From Cololabis saira (lineage: Eukaryota; Chordata; Actinopteri; Beloniformes; Belonidae): a DNA stretch of 64,000 nt. The stretch spans positions 25,636,001 to 25,700,000 of the forward strand of contig NC_084592.1 of the NCBI RefSeq assembly GCF_033807715.1, in the 5' to 3' direction. Under the pieces are notes generated by a model that was given only the letters and a program-made list of their open reading frames with translations, made no database searches and was not told where the DNA came from. Both the position numbers and the translations under genes were made by a program. Positions 35,478 through 47,000 of this stretch are shown piece by piece (the stretch's first letter is position 1; every line of letters starts with the position of its first letter).

Positions 35478-36152
35478 ATAGGCGCGTTTTACCTAGCCGG
35501 AGTTCAGGGTAAACGTGCAAGACAGGAACCTCTGACAGGGCCGATCGTTTCTTCGGCCCCTTCAGCCGACGTGTTTCCACTGAACTGTAGCGCAACACAA
35601 GAACCCTTGACTGAAAAAAATAAATCACAGACAACCATGAGGTGGTGGTAATGCCGATTTTCTTTCTGTTCACAAATGGCCAGCAGCATAAAAGAAGACA
35701 AAAAAGAAAAATGCAGCACAAGAATAAAGAGAAGATGTAAACAATGGATGCTACTACACTGCTGTGTTAGCAATTGAGTTTAAAAGACCCCCCAGTGGAC
35801 CTCTACATTGGTTGGATATGCCAACAAGATCTGAACTGACTCTTCGGGCCAGCTGTCATTTTTTTCTTGTAATCTGTTCATCAGATTTACTCGTAGTAAA
35901 ATGTCTCTGGTCCAAATGGCTCAAATGAGTTGTGGTCATATGATTTATTTTCACATGAGAGTGTTGGACGTAATTAGAAATCCTAATTAGCAGAGACCCC
36001 CCCCCCCCCCAGCCGCCAGGGAGGTTCCTGTTGGCCAACCTGAGCACTTCTTTTGCTACAGGAAAGTGTTTCACCCATAAAGGTGCCTGAAGGCCACTTT
36101 TTCAGGGCCATTCTTGGCGGACAAAATCTGAACTCCCGCTAGTGGAAACATG
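35478..36152. mobile_element. DNA transposon with short inverted ends
   Basis: The left end CGCGTTTTACCTAGCCGGAGTTC-like (about 35482-35505) is inverted relative to GAACTCCCGCTAGTGGAAAC (36130-36149). The interior runs on as in the copy at 29440-29790 and then contains a poly-C run (35998-36010). No transposase frame can be read and no target duplication could be set. It abuts a TTAA. Confidence 0.6.
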
Positions 36153-36158
36153 ACTTAA

Positions 36159-37164
36159 AGAGGACCTATTATGGCATCTAATTCCTATTTTAAACAGGCC
36201 TTGAATGTCTTAAAAACAAGCTTTTGGTTGTTTTTGCTAAATAAATTAGAAATTCAGCCTCTGAGCCATGTCTTTATCTTCCCATTCTCTTTATTCTTTC
36301 TTTATTCTTTATTCAGATCCCCATTAGCTTCCGCTGCAGTGGTTGCTAATCTTCCTGGGGTCCACAGAAAATCATACAGCACTAAGACAATACAAGCATA
36401 CATAAAACATACAAACATCAACTGACACCTTGTCAGCCAAACAAATTTACATAAAAAATTGTGATCATTGTTTCACATAGCTTAAACGATGCATGTACAG
36501 AGGCTCAGACAGAGTAATGATTTTAGTCCTAAATAAACACACAAGTGGCGTTAGTCCTGTCATGTGGTCTCTCTCATTAGTCTCTGTTTGAGTGTTTTTT
36601 TAAATAGGTATTTGCTTCCAATTTGTTTAATACATGTAGATAATAAATTCCGCTGGCTGGAAGCCCTGTAGATGACTGAGTTTTTGAGTTGATTTGATTT
36701 AGGCTTGGTAAGTTCAAGATGACCCATGCTGACCTGTCTAGTTTGGTAACTGTGGGTTGAACCTGTCCATACCAGCTGATCTGTGAGAAAGTTTGGTTTT
36801 CCATCTACAACTCTAACCGCATTCTCTATGCAGGATTCTGAGTGGGTGGGCGGCTATGATAATGAGGCACTGTGCTGATTGGCTGCCTGACGCGAATGAC
36901 GCGATACACCGCTACGAAAAAATGGCGGAAGCTCCGGCCGGCGGAGTTAGCTGTGGTCGTGGTTTCACGCATCGCTCCCGTCGTTACGTAACGACGGGAG
37001 CAGAATCTGAACGGCTCGTAGAAGCCACATCACACTGGATGGCTCATCCGGGCGGCTGTACAGACACTGCAGAATTTGGTTGCTTTCCTCCTTCTCTGAG
37101 TTGGCAGGCTGAGGGGAGACCACTTTATATATTTATATAACGTGTTTTTCATAATAGGTCCCCT
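36159..37164. mobile_element. Kolobok-type (TTAA) element split by a LINE
   Basis: Flanked by TTAA at 36155-36158 and 37165-37168. The inverted ends are AGAGGACCTATTATGG and CATAATAGGTCCCCT. TTAA duplications with this terminus fit Kolobok or piggyBac superfamilies, and AGGGGACCTATTATG is a familiar fish Kolobok MITE end. The interior near 36850-37050 is GC-rich with a palindromic CGTTACGTAACG. It has no transposase. Confidence 0.8.
36291..36819 (-). pseudogene. LINE 3' fragment inserted in the Kolobok element
   Basis: Flanked by CATTCTCT (36283-36290 and 36820-36827). The minus strand reads a reverse-transcriptase-type C-terminal frame: SQISWYGQVQPTVTKLDRSA followed by WVILNLPSLNQINSKTQSST near 36650-36790. 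It then passes into a 3' UTR containing GGACCCCAGGAAGATTAGC and an AATAAAGAATAAAG tail (36300-36315). Severe 5' truncation is normal for target-primed insertion. Confidence 0.75.
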
Positions 37165-37605
37165 TTAAGTGTCCCCAGCCTGTCGATGTAGTAGATGTGT
37201 CAGGTGTATTAATCCGTAGGTGCGCCTAATGTTATTATTTTATGCTGCCAGTAATGTTAGATGCATAATTGTGTGGACATGGTGATGTTAATGAAACAAC
37301 AGAGGCCTGATAAGTTGTAGCATCACCATGATGCAGACTACATTTTGTAGGAACAGTTTCCGAGCTTGTTTGGTTCTATAAATGTCCTCCAGGCTGGGCA
37401 GATTGATCCAAGCTCTTTACCAGCCACCGTCCCAGCTTGTCTGTGTGCCAGTGGTGTGTCCAAACCAGCAAATGTTGCAAAATGTTGAATGCTCTCAATG
37501 TAAGCGCTGTAAAACATGCGCAGAGTAGTTATTTCCATGACTTTAAAAGATAATGGGGACTGATGCTGCCAGCATCTACACCTAGAGTGTTATTTAATGA
37601 ATAAA

Positions 37606-37679
37606 GCATTCATTCATTCATTCATTCATTCATTCATTCATTCATTCATTCATTCATTCATTCATTCATTCATTCATTT
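37606..37679. repeat. (ATTC)n microsatellite
   Basis: About 18 perfect CATT units at 37607-37679. Confidence 0.97.
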
Positions 37680-38037
37680 AAATATTTTCAGAAGAAATGC
37701 TGATAACTATGTCTTACTTGCAAGTGGGACAAGTAGAATAATCTATGTTTCATTGGCAGATGTCAGAAAAAAGAAAAGAACAGATGAAAAGAAAGAAAAG
37801 AAACATCCAAAGTTTTGCTTTTTTTCTCTCTCTCTCCTTTGTCCGTGCTGAAATTTGACCTAGAGACCCGTGTTTGTGTGCAGGAATTTTTTCCCCTGCG
37901 TGTTTATGCCATCCAGAGAGCTTATGCATTATTGATTGTGCCTGCTGACGGCCAAATGTCTGCATGTTCTTTTCAAAGTGTCACGGAGAAGTCACATCTA
38001 TTAGTTTTATTAGCTATTAGCTATTGTGTTAATCATC

Positions 38038-38040
<3 letters not shown>

Positions 38041-38133
<93 letters not shown>
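38041..38133. repeat. (GT)n microsatellite
   Basis: About 46 uninterrupted GT units. Confidence 0.98.
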
Positions 38134-38135
<2 letters not shown>

Positions 38136-38426
38136 AGCACCACAGATGGATGACACGCATAACTCACAAACATGCCTCACTGGCAGTAAATCCCAACAGG
38201 CCACACAGTCCTGCTAACAGAAGGTTTTCCTGTCAAAGTGTCCTTGACAGTCCAACCGTGTCTGCTCACTAATCATACTATAAGTCAAATGAAAACCTCT
38301 GCAAAATGAGTAAAATGTTTTGTAAATTTTCTTGTTTAACAGTAATCAGGGGCTCTGCAGAGGCAGGAAGATGGATGCAGATGGACTTTTGTAAAGTAAT
38401 TATATTTCATCCATGAGTTTTTCTTT

Positions 38427-38802
38427 AGCCCCTTTCACACAGAGATTCCGCAATATTGGTGTAAAGAAGTCCAGCCAATACGCCGCCTTTGTTGGTTCAC
38501 ACAGAACCATACAACGCCGGCATAACGCCGCTCCCGTCTGTAAATTCACACAGCATGCCGGCGTTCCGCAATCAGAGGCGTGACGACAGCGTCAGTCCGA
38601 CCGTCATGTCAGCGGCATGCCGGCTGTGTCATTCACACAGACCCCGTCTCGGCTCTGTGACGGCTCTGTGACTACCTCCGCTGCCGGCTTATTGGTGGGG
38701 CCACTTGGCCCCCCCATTCCGCCTCCGTGACTTTCACACAGAACAGCGAGGCGGCTTAAAGGCGCAACGTTCCCGCCTCGAACTGGCTGTGTGAAAGGGG
38801 CT
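38427..38802. mobile_element. 376-bp MITE with AGCCCCTTTCACACAG ends
   Basis: Exact 16-bp inverted ends: AGCCCCTTTCACACAG and CTGTGTGAAAGGGGCT. The interior is GC-rich with repeated TTCACACAGA words (about 38433, 38495, 38545, 38632, 38732) and GCCGGC/GCCG-rich spacing. The superfamily is unclear, as the flanking Ts do not give a decisive duplication. No coding capacity. Confidence 0.88.
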
Positions 38803-38992
38803 TTTGATTGATTTTTGCCACAAACGGTGTCAGTATTTTACTGTTAAGCCTGGCTAGAAAACTTCAAGTGAGCAATAGGTCTCTTTTATGAGGAACTAGC
38901 CTCAAAAGAGCAATTTTCAGTAATTTCTACTGGGTTGAGACTAGATCCTACATTACTAGTCCCTGGGTCTGGGTATTTCCCAGTTCAGTTGC

Positions 38993-39190
38993 ATGTTTTA
39001 GATTTTTTTCTGCTCCAACAGTTCTGATACCAGTGGATGGATAACCATCCGCTTGCCATTAAGTCTTCACAAGTCTCTAAATGATCTATTCACTGGAATC
39101 AGGTGTGTTGGTGCAAGAACACATTTAAAACTTGGGTGTCAGTGATTCTGGAGGACCTGGACTGGGAAACAGTCCAGGTCCTCCAGACAG
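38993..39190. repeat. Dispersed repeat containing a perfect 17-bp hairpin
   Basis: TCTGCTCCAACAGTTCTGAT, GGAATCAGGTGTGTTGGTGC and ACATTTAAAACTTGGGTGTC match a widespread teleost repeat (GCTCCAACACACCTGATTC ... AATCAGGTGTGTTGGAGC). At 39147-39187 TCTGGAGGACCTGGACT pairs perfectly with its reverse complement across a 7-base loop. Confidence 0.65.
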
Positions 39191-42100
39191 GCAGTAATTG
39201 AGAAAAAGGGACTAAAACCCAGCATCCATCTTGCATGTGGAATTTGATTGTCCTTTTCAGACAGAACTGGTGATTATGTGGATGTTGTGTCACAACTATC
39301 ACAAAAAAATTATTTGCAATTGAAACTGGTGGAGAATGATTATATCACTACAAAAGGCTATCAGGTCCTACCATGGACTAAAAGAGGGGAACAAGGAAGA
39401 GATTGTCCCTGCTAATGGAAACGCGACTACTTCAGTCAGTAATCATATCACAGATTAACAGATTCTTCTAACATTCAGTTTGTCCATGTAGGATGGTCGA
39501 GTGATTCCCTAGAACAGCAGGCGTAACACAAACATTCACTTAGATCATGATCTCCTGGAAATAGCAGGACACTCTTCAATCTTTTATATGACCACCGCAG
39601 TGTAAATTCAAAAATATATTCATGTAGAGTACCTAATATTGCTAAGTAAGTTACCATGTTTGAATGAAAACTATATCAAAAACAGGATACTAGCTGAAGC
39701 AGGGCCTTAGATAGGCCACAGACCTGGGGCAGATACAAAACTGGATTGACAATTAAACTATTTAAAGAGGGATCAGTACCAACTGTTCATGACAAATCAA
39801 CAGATGATGATATAAGGACATTTTTGAAATATTTAGTCGAATGTGGTGCATTTCTTTGATCGCTTGGCACAGGCTAACAGCAGATGTGGTGTCATTGTAA
39901 AGTTAATCGTGTTGTTTGCCTCACGTGGGCGTTAACAATGTAAGTCGAATGTCTTATCAGCACACCTTGATGAGGAGAGACTAAACCGAACCACAGACAG
40001 TGCATGTGAGGTGATCGTTTATGTTAAGCATAGTTACACCTCTACGTGGTTCCACACTCAGCTAACTCAGTCCCAGTGGTCTGGTTCTGGTTCAAACATG
40101 TACCACTTAACGCTGTGTTTTCGAACCCAGAAACTTTGTTTCCCTCTGCAACAGTTTTCAAGCGGTAAGGGGTATGAAGTTTTCCCCGCAGCTCTCCATT
40201 GAGGTGAGGGGGGACCAAAGAAGATGCTCGTTTGCATTTAAAGCAACAGGCACAGAAATACCTGCTGGTCTGAAAGAGGACTGTTTACACTGTAAACGGT
40301 CCTCCTACAGAGCGTGAAACAGTTGCAAAGCTGATCCTGTGAATGTTTTGACCAATGCATGTCACAGACACCTCATTTACAGTACCCAGACTTGGAATAA
40401 TTTTGTGGAAACGTTTTACAATTTCACCTTTAAAGACAGTAAGACACTTACTGTTGAAAAACACTTTGAAAATCCAGGAGAAAGTTGTAGGATCCGGTGA
40501 GGGACGCTCTGGACTGGATTTCTGTTTGTAGGGTGAAAGAACAGCTTGAAGATGGACAGAGGTGAAATGTTCGACTTGGGCACAGCTCCCTGATACGACG
40601 CCTCAACACATCCAATTAGCCTACAGCAGCTCCAAATGCTCCATAGTTTGTGAGTGTCGGCGCTTCCTTCCCTCGCAGGCTGTCAAACCACAATACAAAA
40701 ATGTTTGAATACCACAAAACTCCACTTGCTGCACTGACATCATGTGCATGCCTCGTTGTTTCTCCAGCATTCCAATTAATCACATTCACAAGGAAGAAGA
40801 CAGCTTAATCTCTGTTTCCCCTGGCCCATTTTACTTTTAAATAGGAAATTTGCAAAATGTTTTTTTTTTGTTTGTTTGTCTTCATTTGTTTTCTTTTCTG
40901 AAGATTTCTCTTTTTGTTTTTGGTTCTGAAACAGACAAAACAAAGAACCCACGATACACAAATTGACATGTTTTTCTTTTGATATTTATTCTTTGCAAAG
41001 AATAGACACGTTTCAACACGGTGAAGCACGCTTACAGAGTGTTAAAAATGCACCCCAGAGGAGAGGGAAAACAAAACTCTTAAAGAAAAAAGGACTAGGG
41101 GGGCGTCTTCCCAGACAAGCCGGCACTGGTGTTTGATATAGAAAAACAAATTGAGTTCTGAGCAGGTCAAATCATCCAGAAACAATCAGTAAGACCGTAG
41201 CTACATATGAAATCATGCAGCATAGAGATGGAAGAAAAATAATAAGAACACAAATAAGAAGGCATTTGTCTATACCCAGCCTTGGGATGCCTCAGAAATT
41301 ATTTAACATCTTTTTCCGATGGTAATTTTAGGTCAAACCATCCTGTACAGTCTCAGATATAACTTATTTGTTCACAGCCTGTCTTACAGTGAACTGGAGT
41401 CCTCACATCTTTGTAAAATTGATATGTTGCCAACATTTAACTACGGACCGATACCGATGCCAGAGCCCCTTTTTCTTGAACATAATGGCGATGTCATTAT
41501 TCTCATTGGTGAACGTAACTATATTTCGGAAGGTGACATGAAATTGTAGTAAATTACGCAGCACTGTCGGATATACCATCGCAGTTCTCACCTATATTTA
41601 TAGCTTATTTACGACAGAAAAGATCCTTGCTCACACATTCACATCCTCGTTCACTATTCTCCGCCACAGACTGAGATCACCTCAGCTGCCACACCAAATT
41701 GAATAACCCTGCCCTAATCTTGGAGCACACTCTGTACTCTGTATTTTGTAATACAATATCTAAATTATCAGAGGCGTTTTCATTCAGTGGCGGCGTAAAG
41801 ACGTGGTGGTGTTTGTCCAAAAAGTAGCCTTGAGGTTCACCTAGTATCTCAACTCAAAACTGGGCGACTGTAATATTCTCAATAAATGACTGAATTTAAT
41901 CCTCAATGCTTGGAATCAAAGCAAATGGGCTTACTTTTTTTGATCTTTGAAGATGTTCCACCTACCCTCCAGAAAGTGACTCGCCAGTCACTTTCAGAAA
42001 TGTTTTAGAAATACTCCAGTTTGATAAATATCAAGCATTTTAAATGGTATTCTTATCAATATCGCCTGTAAAGCAGCTTTTGGCATGTGAAAATGTAGCT

Positions 42101-43605
42101 AGAGGAACCTCTAGACAAACTCATTAGAGACAGGAAAGATGTTCTGGCGTTTAAGTGGTCACAGTCATCTCAATGATTTGCCATCATCGCATTGAATGTA
42201 ACAAATGTTTAATAAATAATAATATATAAATAGTGTTGCCTTAACAGTTTTTTTAAATCATTTTTAAACCTTATTATATAATAATTATTAGTTACATTCA
42301 GATTTATAATCTCATTTGTTATGTTTTCATATATATTTTTCATCATATTTAACTTTGAATGATTCCAGCTTTCTATCAACTCTTACATAGTAAAGAATAA
42401 ATGTTGAACTATTTTATTTTTTTTTTAATTGATAGATGTTCAGAATTAATATAAGTTATCAAGCAAATCCACTGCATTAGTCAAGGAAATGAGAATCACC
42501 GTAGCTCAGAGCTATAGTAGAGTAGAACAAAACGACACACACAAACATTTTCTCTTTGTTCCACACTGGCTCTGTCATGACAGTATGCCATTAAGTCAAT
42601 TTCCCCAAGGGAATCATTAAAGTTTCATCGTATTGGAATAAGAATCTGGAGGAGGTTTGGGGGAAGTTAGCAAGCAGAAGACAGACAGGAATAGATAGAA
42701 AAAGTGACTTGGGTTCAGCGATGCAAAGCAGCCACGAGCCCTTGTTGTCAATGACAGGAAGTCAAGGATACATGCTCTCCTCAAACCAGTCTGGCCTGCT
42801 GACCTCATGGGGGAAGACGTGTCCGACTTTGTATATATGTGTAAGAGAGAACAGGAGCCATTCTCTCTTCAGGCCAGAGTGAATAACTTGGTTTCACCCC
42901 AGTGGATGCACACACTGAGCTAAATTTAAAGCTGGGAGATGAAATGTACAGCTTCGGTTTACGCTAACATACAATAGAGTAAAAAGTCCCCTTCTCACTT
43001 CCTCATTTCTTATTTGGAGCTTTTTTACAACAATGTATATGTTTAAATTACACAGAGAAAACGTAGATGCATCATGCATAAGAAAACATTCAACATCTTG
43101 CAGGTCCACCATTATCAGCGATAACTTGTTTTCTCTTGTATGACTTCTATCAGCTTCTGACATAGGAAGATTTAGGCATGTTCTTCTTAACACCATTGCT
43201 GCAGTTCATTGAGGTTCATTAAGGTTTTTTGGGTATTTGGTTATGTACAGCTCTCTCAAGGTCCCACCATGGCACGTCAGTCTGGCTGAAGTTTGGATTT
43301 TCCCTAATACATTCCAAAACCTTGGCTCTTTTTCTTCAGTCATTCTGATACAGATTTGCTGGTGTACTTGTTATTTTGACCCAGTTTTACCTGTTGAACA
43401 GATGGCCTCACATTTGCCTCAAGAATACAGCAGTTCATGGTCAGTTCAAGGATTGCAAGGTTCCCAAGTTTCTGCGGTTGCAAAACAATTCCAAGTCATG
43501 ACCACTCCACCACTGTGCTTGGCTGTGGGAATTCGTTTTTTTTTTTCTTCAGGTGTTTTTGCTGAAATGCTGTTTAATTTCATAGCCAAATAATAATGCT
43601 GATTC

Positions 43606-44067
43606 TGTCATGGTTGGTCCTCCGGCCTTCAGTGGTTTTCCACTCGCCTCTCTCCTGCTCACCCCATCTGCCAGCCACACACACCTCGTCAGTCACTCAT
43701 TCACCTGCTCTCCCAGCTGCAACTCCTCAGCAATCAAGACAGTATAAAAGATCCACTCTCCTCCACGTTCACTGCCAGATCGTCTCTATGCATCTAGATG
43801 CAAGACCCTCCAGCATTCCCTGTCCTGACTTCCCGTTGCCGACCCTGCCTGTTCCTGGACTCTGCCTTGTCTCTGCCTTGTCTCTGCCTTGTCTCCTGTT
43901 CTCCGGTGCCCGACCTTGTCTTCCGAATCCAACACTGATTATAGCCTGATCCTTGTCCTGCATTCCTGCCTGCTCTTTGCCCTGTTGTGGGAAATAAAGC
44001 GAACCAGACAAGCTACCGCTGTGTGCTCTGTGTGTTGCATTTGGGTCCAAAACCTCACTCCGTAACA
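43606..44067 (+). mobile_element. Solo LTR (gypsy-like), TSD GATTC
   Basis: TGTCATGGTTGG...CTCCGTAACA is bounded by GATTC at 43601-43605 and 44068-44072. Inside, AGTATAAAAGATCC (43740-43753) looks like a TATA box and GGGAAATAAAGCG (43988-44000) like a polyadenylation signal, the right order for an LTR. There is a threefold TCTCTGCCTTG repeat at about 43859-43893. No internal retroviral-type genes remain. Confidence 0.88.
43740..43753 (+). promoter_or_regulatory. LTR TATA-like box
   Basis: AGTATAAAAGATCC lies 135 bases into the solo LTR, upstream of a CT-rich presumed transcript start. Activity is not implied. Confidence 0.5.
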
Positions 44068-47000
44068 GATTCAGTCTTCTTCTCATTGTGCTGTCTCGAC
44101 TTAAACATTTAGCATTCTGGTGTGGCATGTAGGAGCCATGATGTATCTCTCTGTTTCCATTTGTACTTCTCGGAATATTGCATGGTCTGATTTTGGACCA
44201 AATTTGCTGCTCCTCGAAAAAATTGGCGACCATCTTTAATGCTTCCAACTGTTGAATAATCTCTCTTGTTACAGAACACTGAACTTCATAATTCTTGGAA
44301 ATGAGCCAATCCCTTGGGAACTAGTTCCAACAGACATCTTGAACAACCCTCAGCATGTTTTATCATAATTATTTCAATTCCTTCTTTGGTCTCTTTAAGG
44401 AGCAAGATGTACTTTCTCGCACTGCCAAGTGTGCTACCGCTCTTAAAACCTCTCTGCGACCTCCTCCCCAGCTTCCATCTGTAGGCTACAGTTCTGTGGG
44501 GAGTGAGAATGTGACATCACATATCCCCTGCCTCCATGTCCGGAGGCTCCAGCTGGACTGAGCATTTATCATTTGGGTTATAAGGTTGTTGTTGAGCTCA
44601 GTCAATTTAGTTTCACCACTTTGTAATCCTAGGATAACACTACTGTGTGGTAACTGCCACAGCAGGTCACACAATGGTGACTGAAACAACATCAACGGGA
44701 TACATGTTTTCGTTTTTAAGACGGGACACAGGCAGAAAATGCCACAATGTTTGTTTGTGGTTATTACTAACTATAAAAAAAAATCCCTTCAACTTCACAC
44801 CTAATCTGCTACCCAACCATCCACTTCATAAAAAGTGCAAGATGAATAAGACTAATTGAAGTTGTGTTTATGCCTTTTTGTAAAGTTTGTGAAGAGTACA
44901 TCGAGAGGCGCCTGTCACCATCAACTATACTATGACTCAGTCGGCTAAATTAATTTCTTTCTTCCCCCACAAGTTACTTTGATTGAAAATAAATAAATAA
45001 ATAAAGCTTTGCTTCAGACTTAGAGCAGGCAATTTCAACATAACAGCAAGTGCTCGTGGTATTTTGATTAGACGTCTGCGGTGCCTAAAAAGGCTGCTCA
45101 GCCGAGCACATTTAAGTAATTTTTGTAGCTTTTTCACTTCCCTTGCACTGTCACACACAAAGGATATGTTGTATTATGCCCATTGATAGCTTTGAGTGGG
45201 TATAGTATTTTAGTCCTTTGTTTGACTCTCATTATAGCCTTTGTTCTCTTTTCACTGTATCAGTCTTTGGAAAAATCTGCAAAGTGGTGACACATTTAAA
45301 TTAAGACTTTACTTTGTTGTATTCCCCATCAACGTGCAATGTTCTTAATACCACAATGTTTTATCTCACACTGCAGATAGATTTTTTGGGGGGTATTAAT
45401 TGTTTTCCTGATATGTTTGCTGGCGGCTTACAAGATATTTGTGAGATATTTACTGCAGAAAAATACTTTTTCTCTATTTGAAAGCATATATTTGAGTGTC
45501 TGAGGTGCCTACCAACTCAAAAACTCCAACATAAAACAACCTTGTCACGTCGTCATGAAAATATGTTATTTAGTGAGCAGGGTACCATTACGGCGGCAAC
45601 TCAGACTAGAATCAACCAGCCTCTTCTTCTTTATTTTCACCCAAAACATCACATCAAAGTGAGTTTGCTGTGCATCTAAACTGTTAAGTCAGAGCTGTTT
45701 TGCTCTTGCCTTTTATTTAAATAGTTCATTTAACTTATAGTAAAATGCTAACAATTCTCTATCAGTACTTTTTTAGGAATGTTTTAAAGTCCAGAAATCT
45801 CTCAGAAGTTTAAATGTAGGTGTATTTTTCTTTAATTTTTGGAAATTCTATGTGATCTTTATTAGAAAATACACAAACTCAACAGGCATGTATGGGAACA
45901 ACTCCAAAAACCACTACTGAAGAAAATTAAATAAAACATGGCCCATTTAAACCACATTTCTTCATTTTCACCTCGAAAATACTTGGGACTCTGATGCAGT
46001 GAAGCAAAGCAAATCATGATGCTCCCCCCCAAACATACGTTGGTAAGTTGTGCCCTTTTTATGCAGCATTTATAATCATGAATATTCTTTACAACCAATT
46101 TAACTTCTGCCTCATCTATAATCGGTGCTCTTTGGCAAACTTCAGGCTCACAGCAATTTTTTTTTCAACTTCAGTGAAGTAATTGGTCTGTGGGCATACT
46201 TACTTTTTACTCCACCACTGTGAATGTGTAATGGGTGTGTTTAATGAAGATAATTGTGTGTTATCAGTTTAAGCACACTGTTTTTTTTCTGTAATTGTGA
46301 CTTAGATCAAGATCGGATAACATTTTACTGGCATATTAAAACAGCAAACCTCCTAATTTGATGTAGTTACATCCTTTTTCTGACCACTGTGACCTTGCCA
46401 GCCCTGAGACCTCCATTATGCACTTACACATGCACAACAGCCCACTATCTGGGGATTAATAAATAGCATGCCTTTAACTTCGGAAATAAATATTTCAAAG
46501 CATCTCCTGTTCAGTTAACAGGAAGTTCCACAGTGCTCTGAGTCATATTTATCCTTTTGCTGCTCCGCAGGTGTGGGACAAGGGTAACGGCTATGAGACA
46601 TATGGAGGTTACAACCCGATTCAAATGTGCTGAAGAATGCAGAAATTATGAGCCAAAGCATATGATAGCACTATGAGCAATTTTTTAATGCAAGATTTCA
46701 AAGTCAGAATAGCAGATGTACGACACTGCTTTAACATGTACACACAGACTGTAAGAAGTAAAGTACTGGCACAATATCATGTGCAGTTATTGTACTGAGT
46801 ATGTGTGAGAAAAGGTAAATAAAGCTGCAACGGATGCACTGATTTGGTCTTTTCTTTTCTGTTGCTTCTGCTTACATCTTAGTTATTGTGTTTTTTTCTT
46901 CCAAGAACAGGACCTGTGTATGGTAAGAAATTACATTTTCTTCTCTTATTTTGTCCATACTAAAAGTCAAATCCAACTTCCACTATTACCTGTGAGTGTG

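Larger units (their letters stand above)
43090..44330 (-). pseudogene. Tc1-type transposon (family B) split by a solo LTR
   Basis: The left part, 43090-43600, shows CTCTCAAGGTCCCACCATGG, ACAGATGGCCTCACATTTG, TTCCAAGTCATGACCACTCC and CCACCACTGTGCTTGGCTG. The right part, 44068-44330, shows AGTCTTCTTCTCATTGTGCT, GCATGGTCTGATTTTGG and GGCGACCATCTTTAATG. In this family these are consecutive. The join point is the LTR with its GATTC duplication. The transposase is unreadable through stops and indels. Confidence 0.75.

Noticed and set aside
43769..44248. 159-codon minus-strand frame
   Set aside because: Spans the boundary between the solo LTR and the Tc1-type element, so it cannot be a single gene.
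45850..46210. Possible further Tc1-type fragment (CCCCCCCAAACATACGTTGG, CTTTTTACTCCACCACTGTG)
   Set aside because: Wording is suggestive but too diverged to assign family or boundaries.
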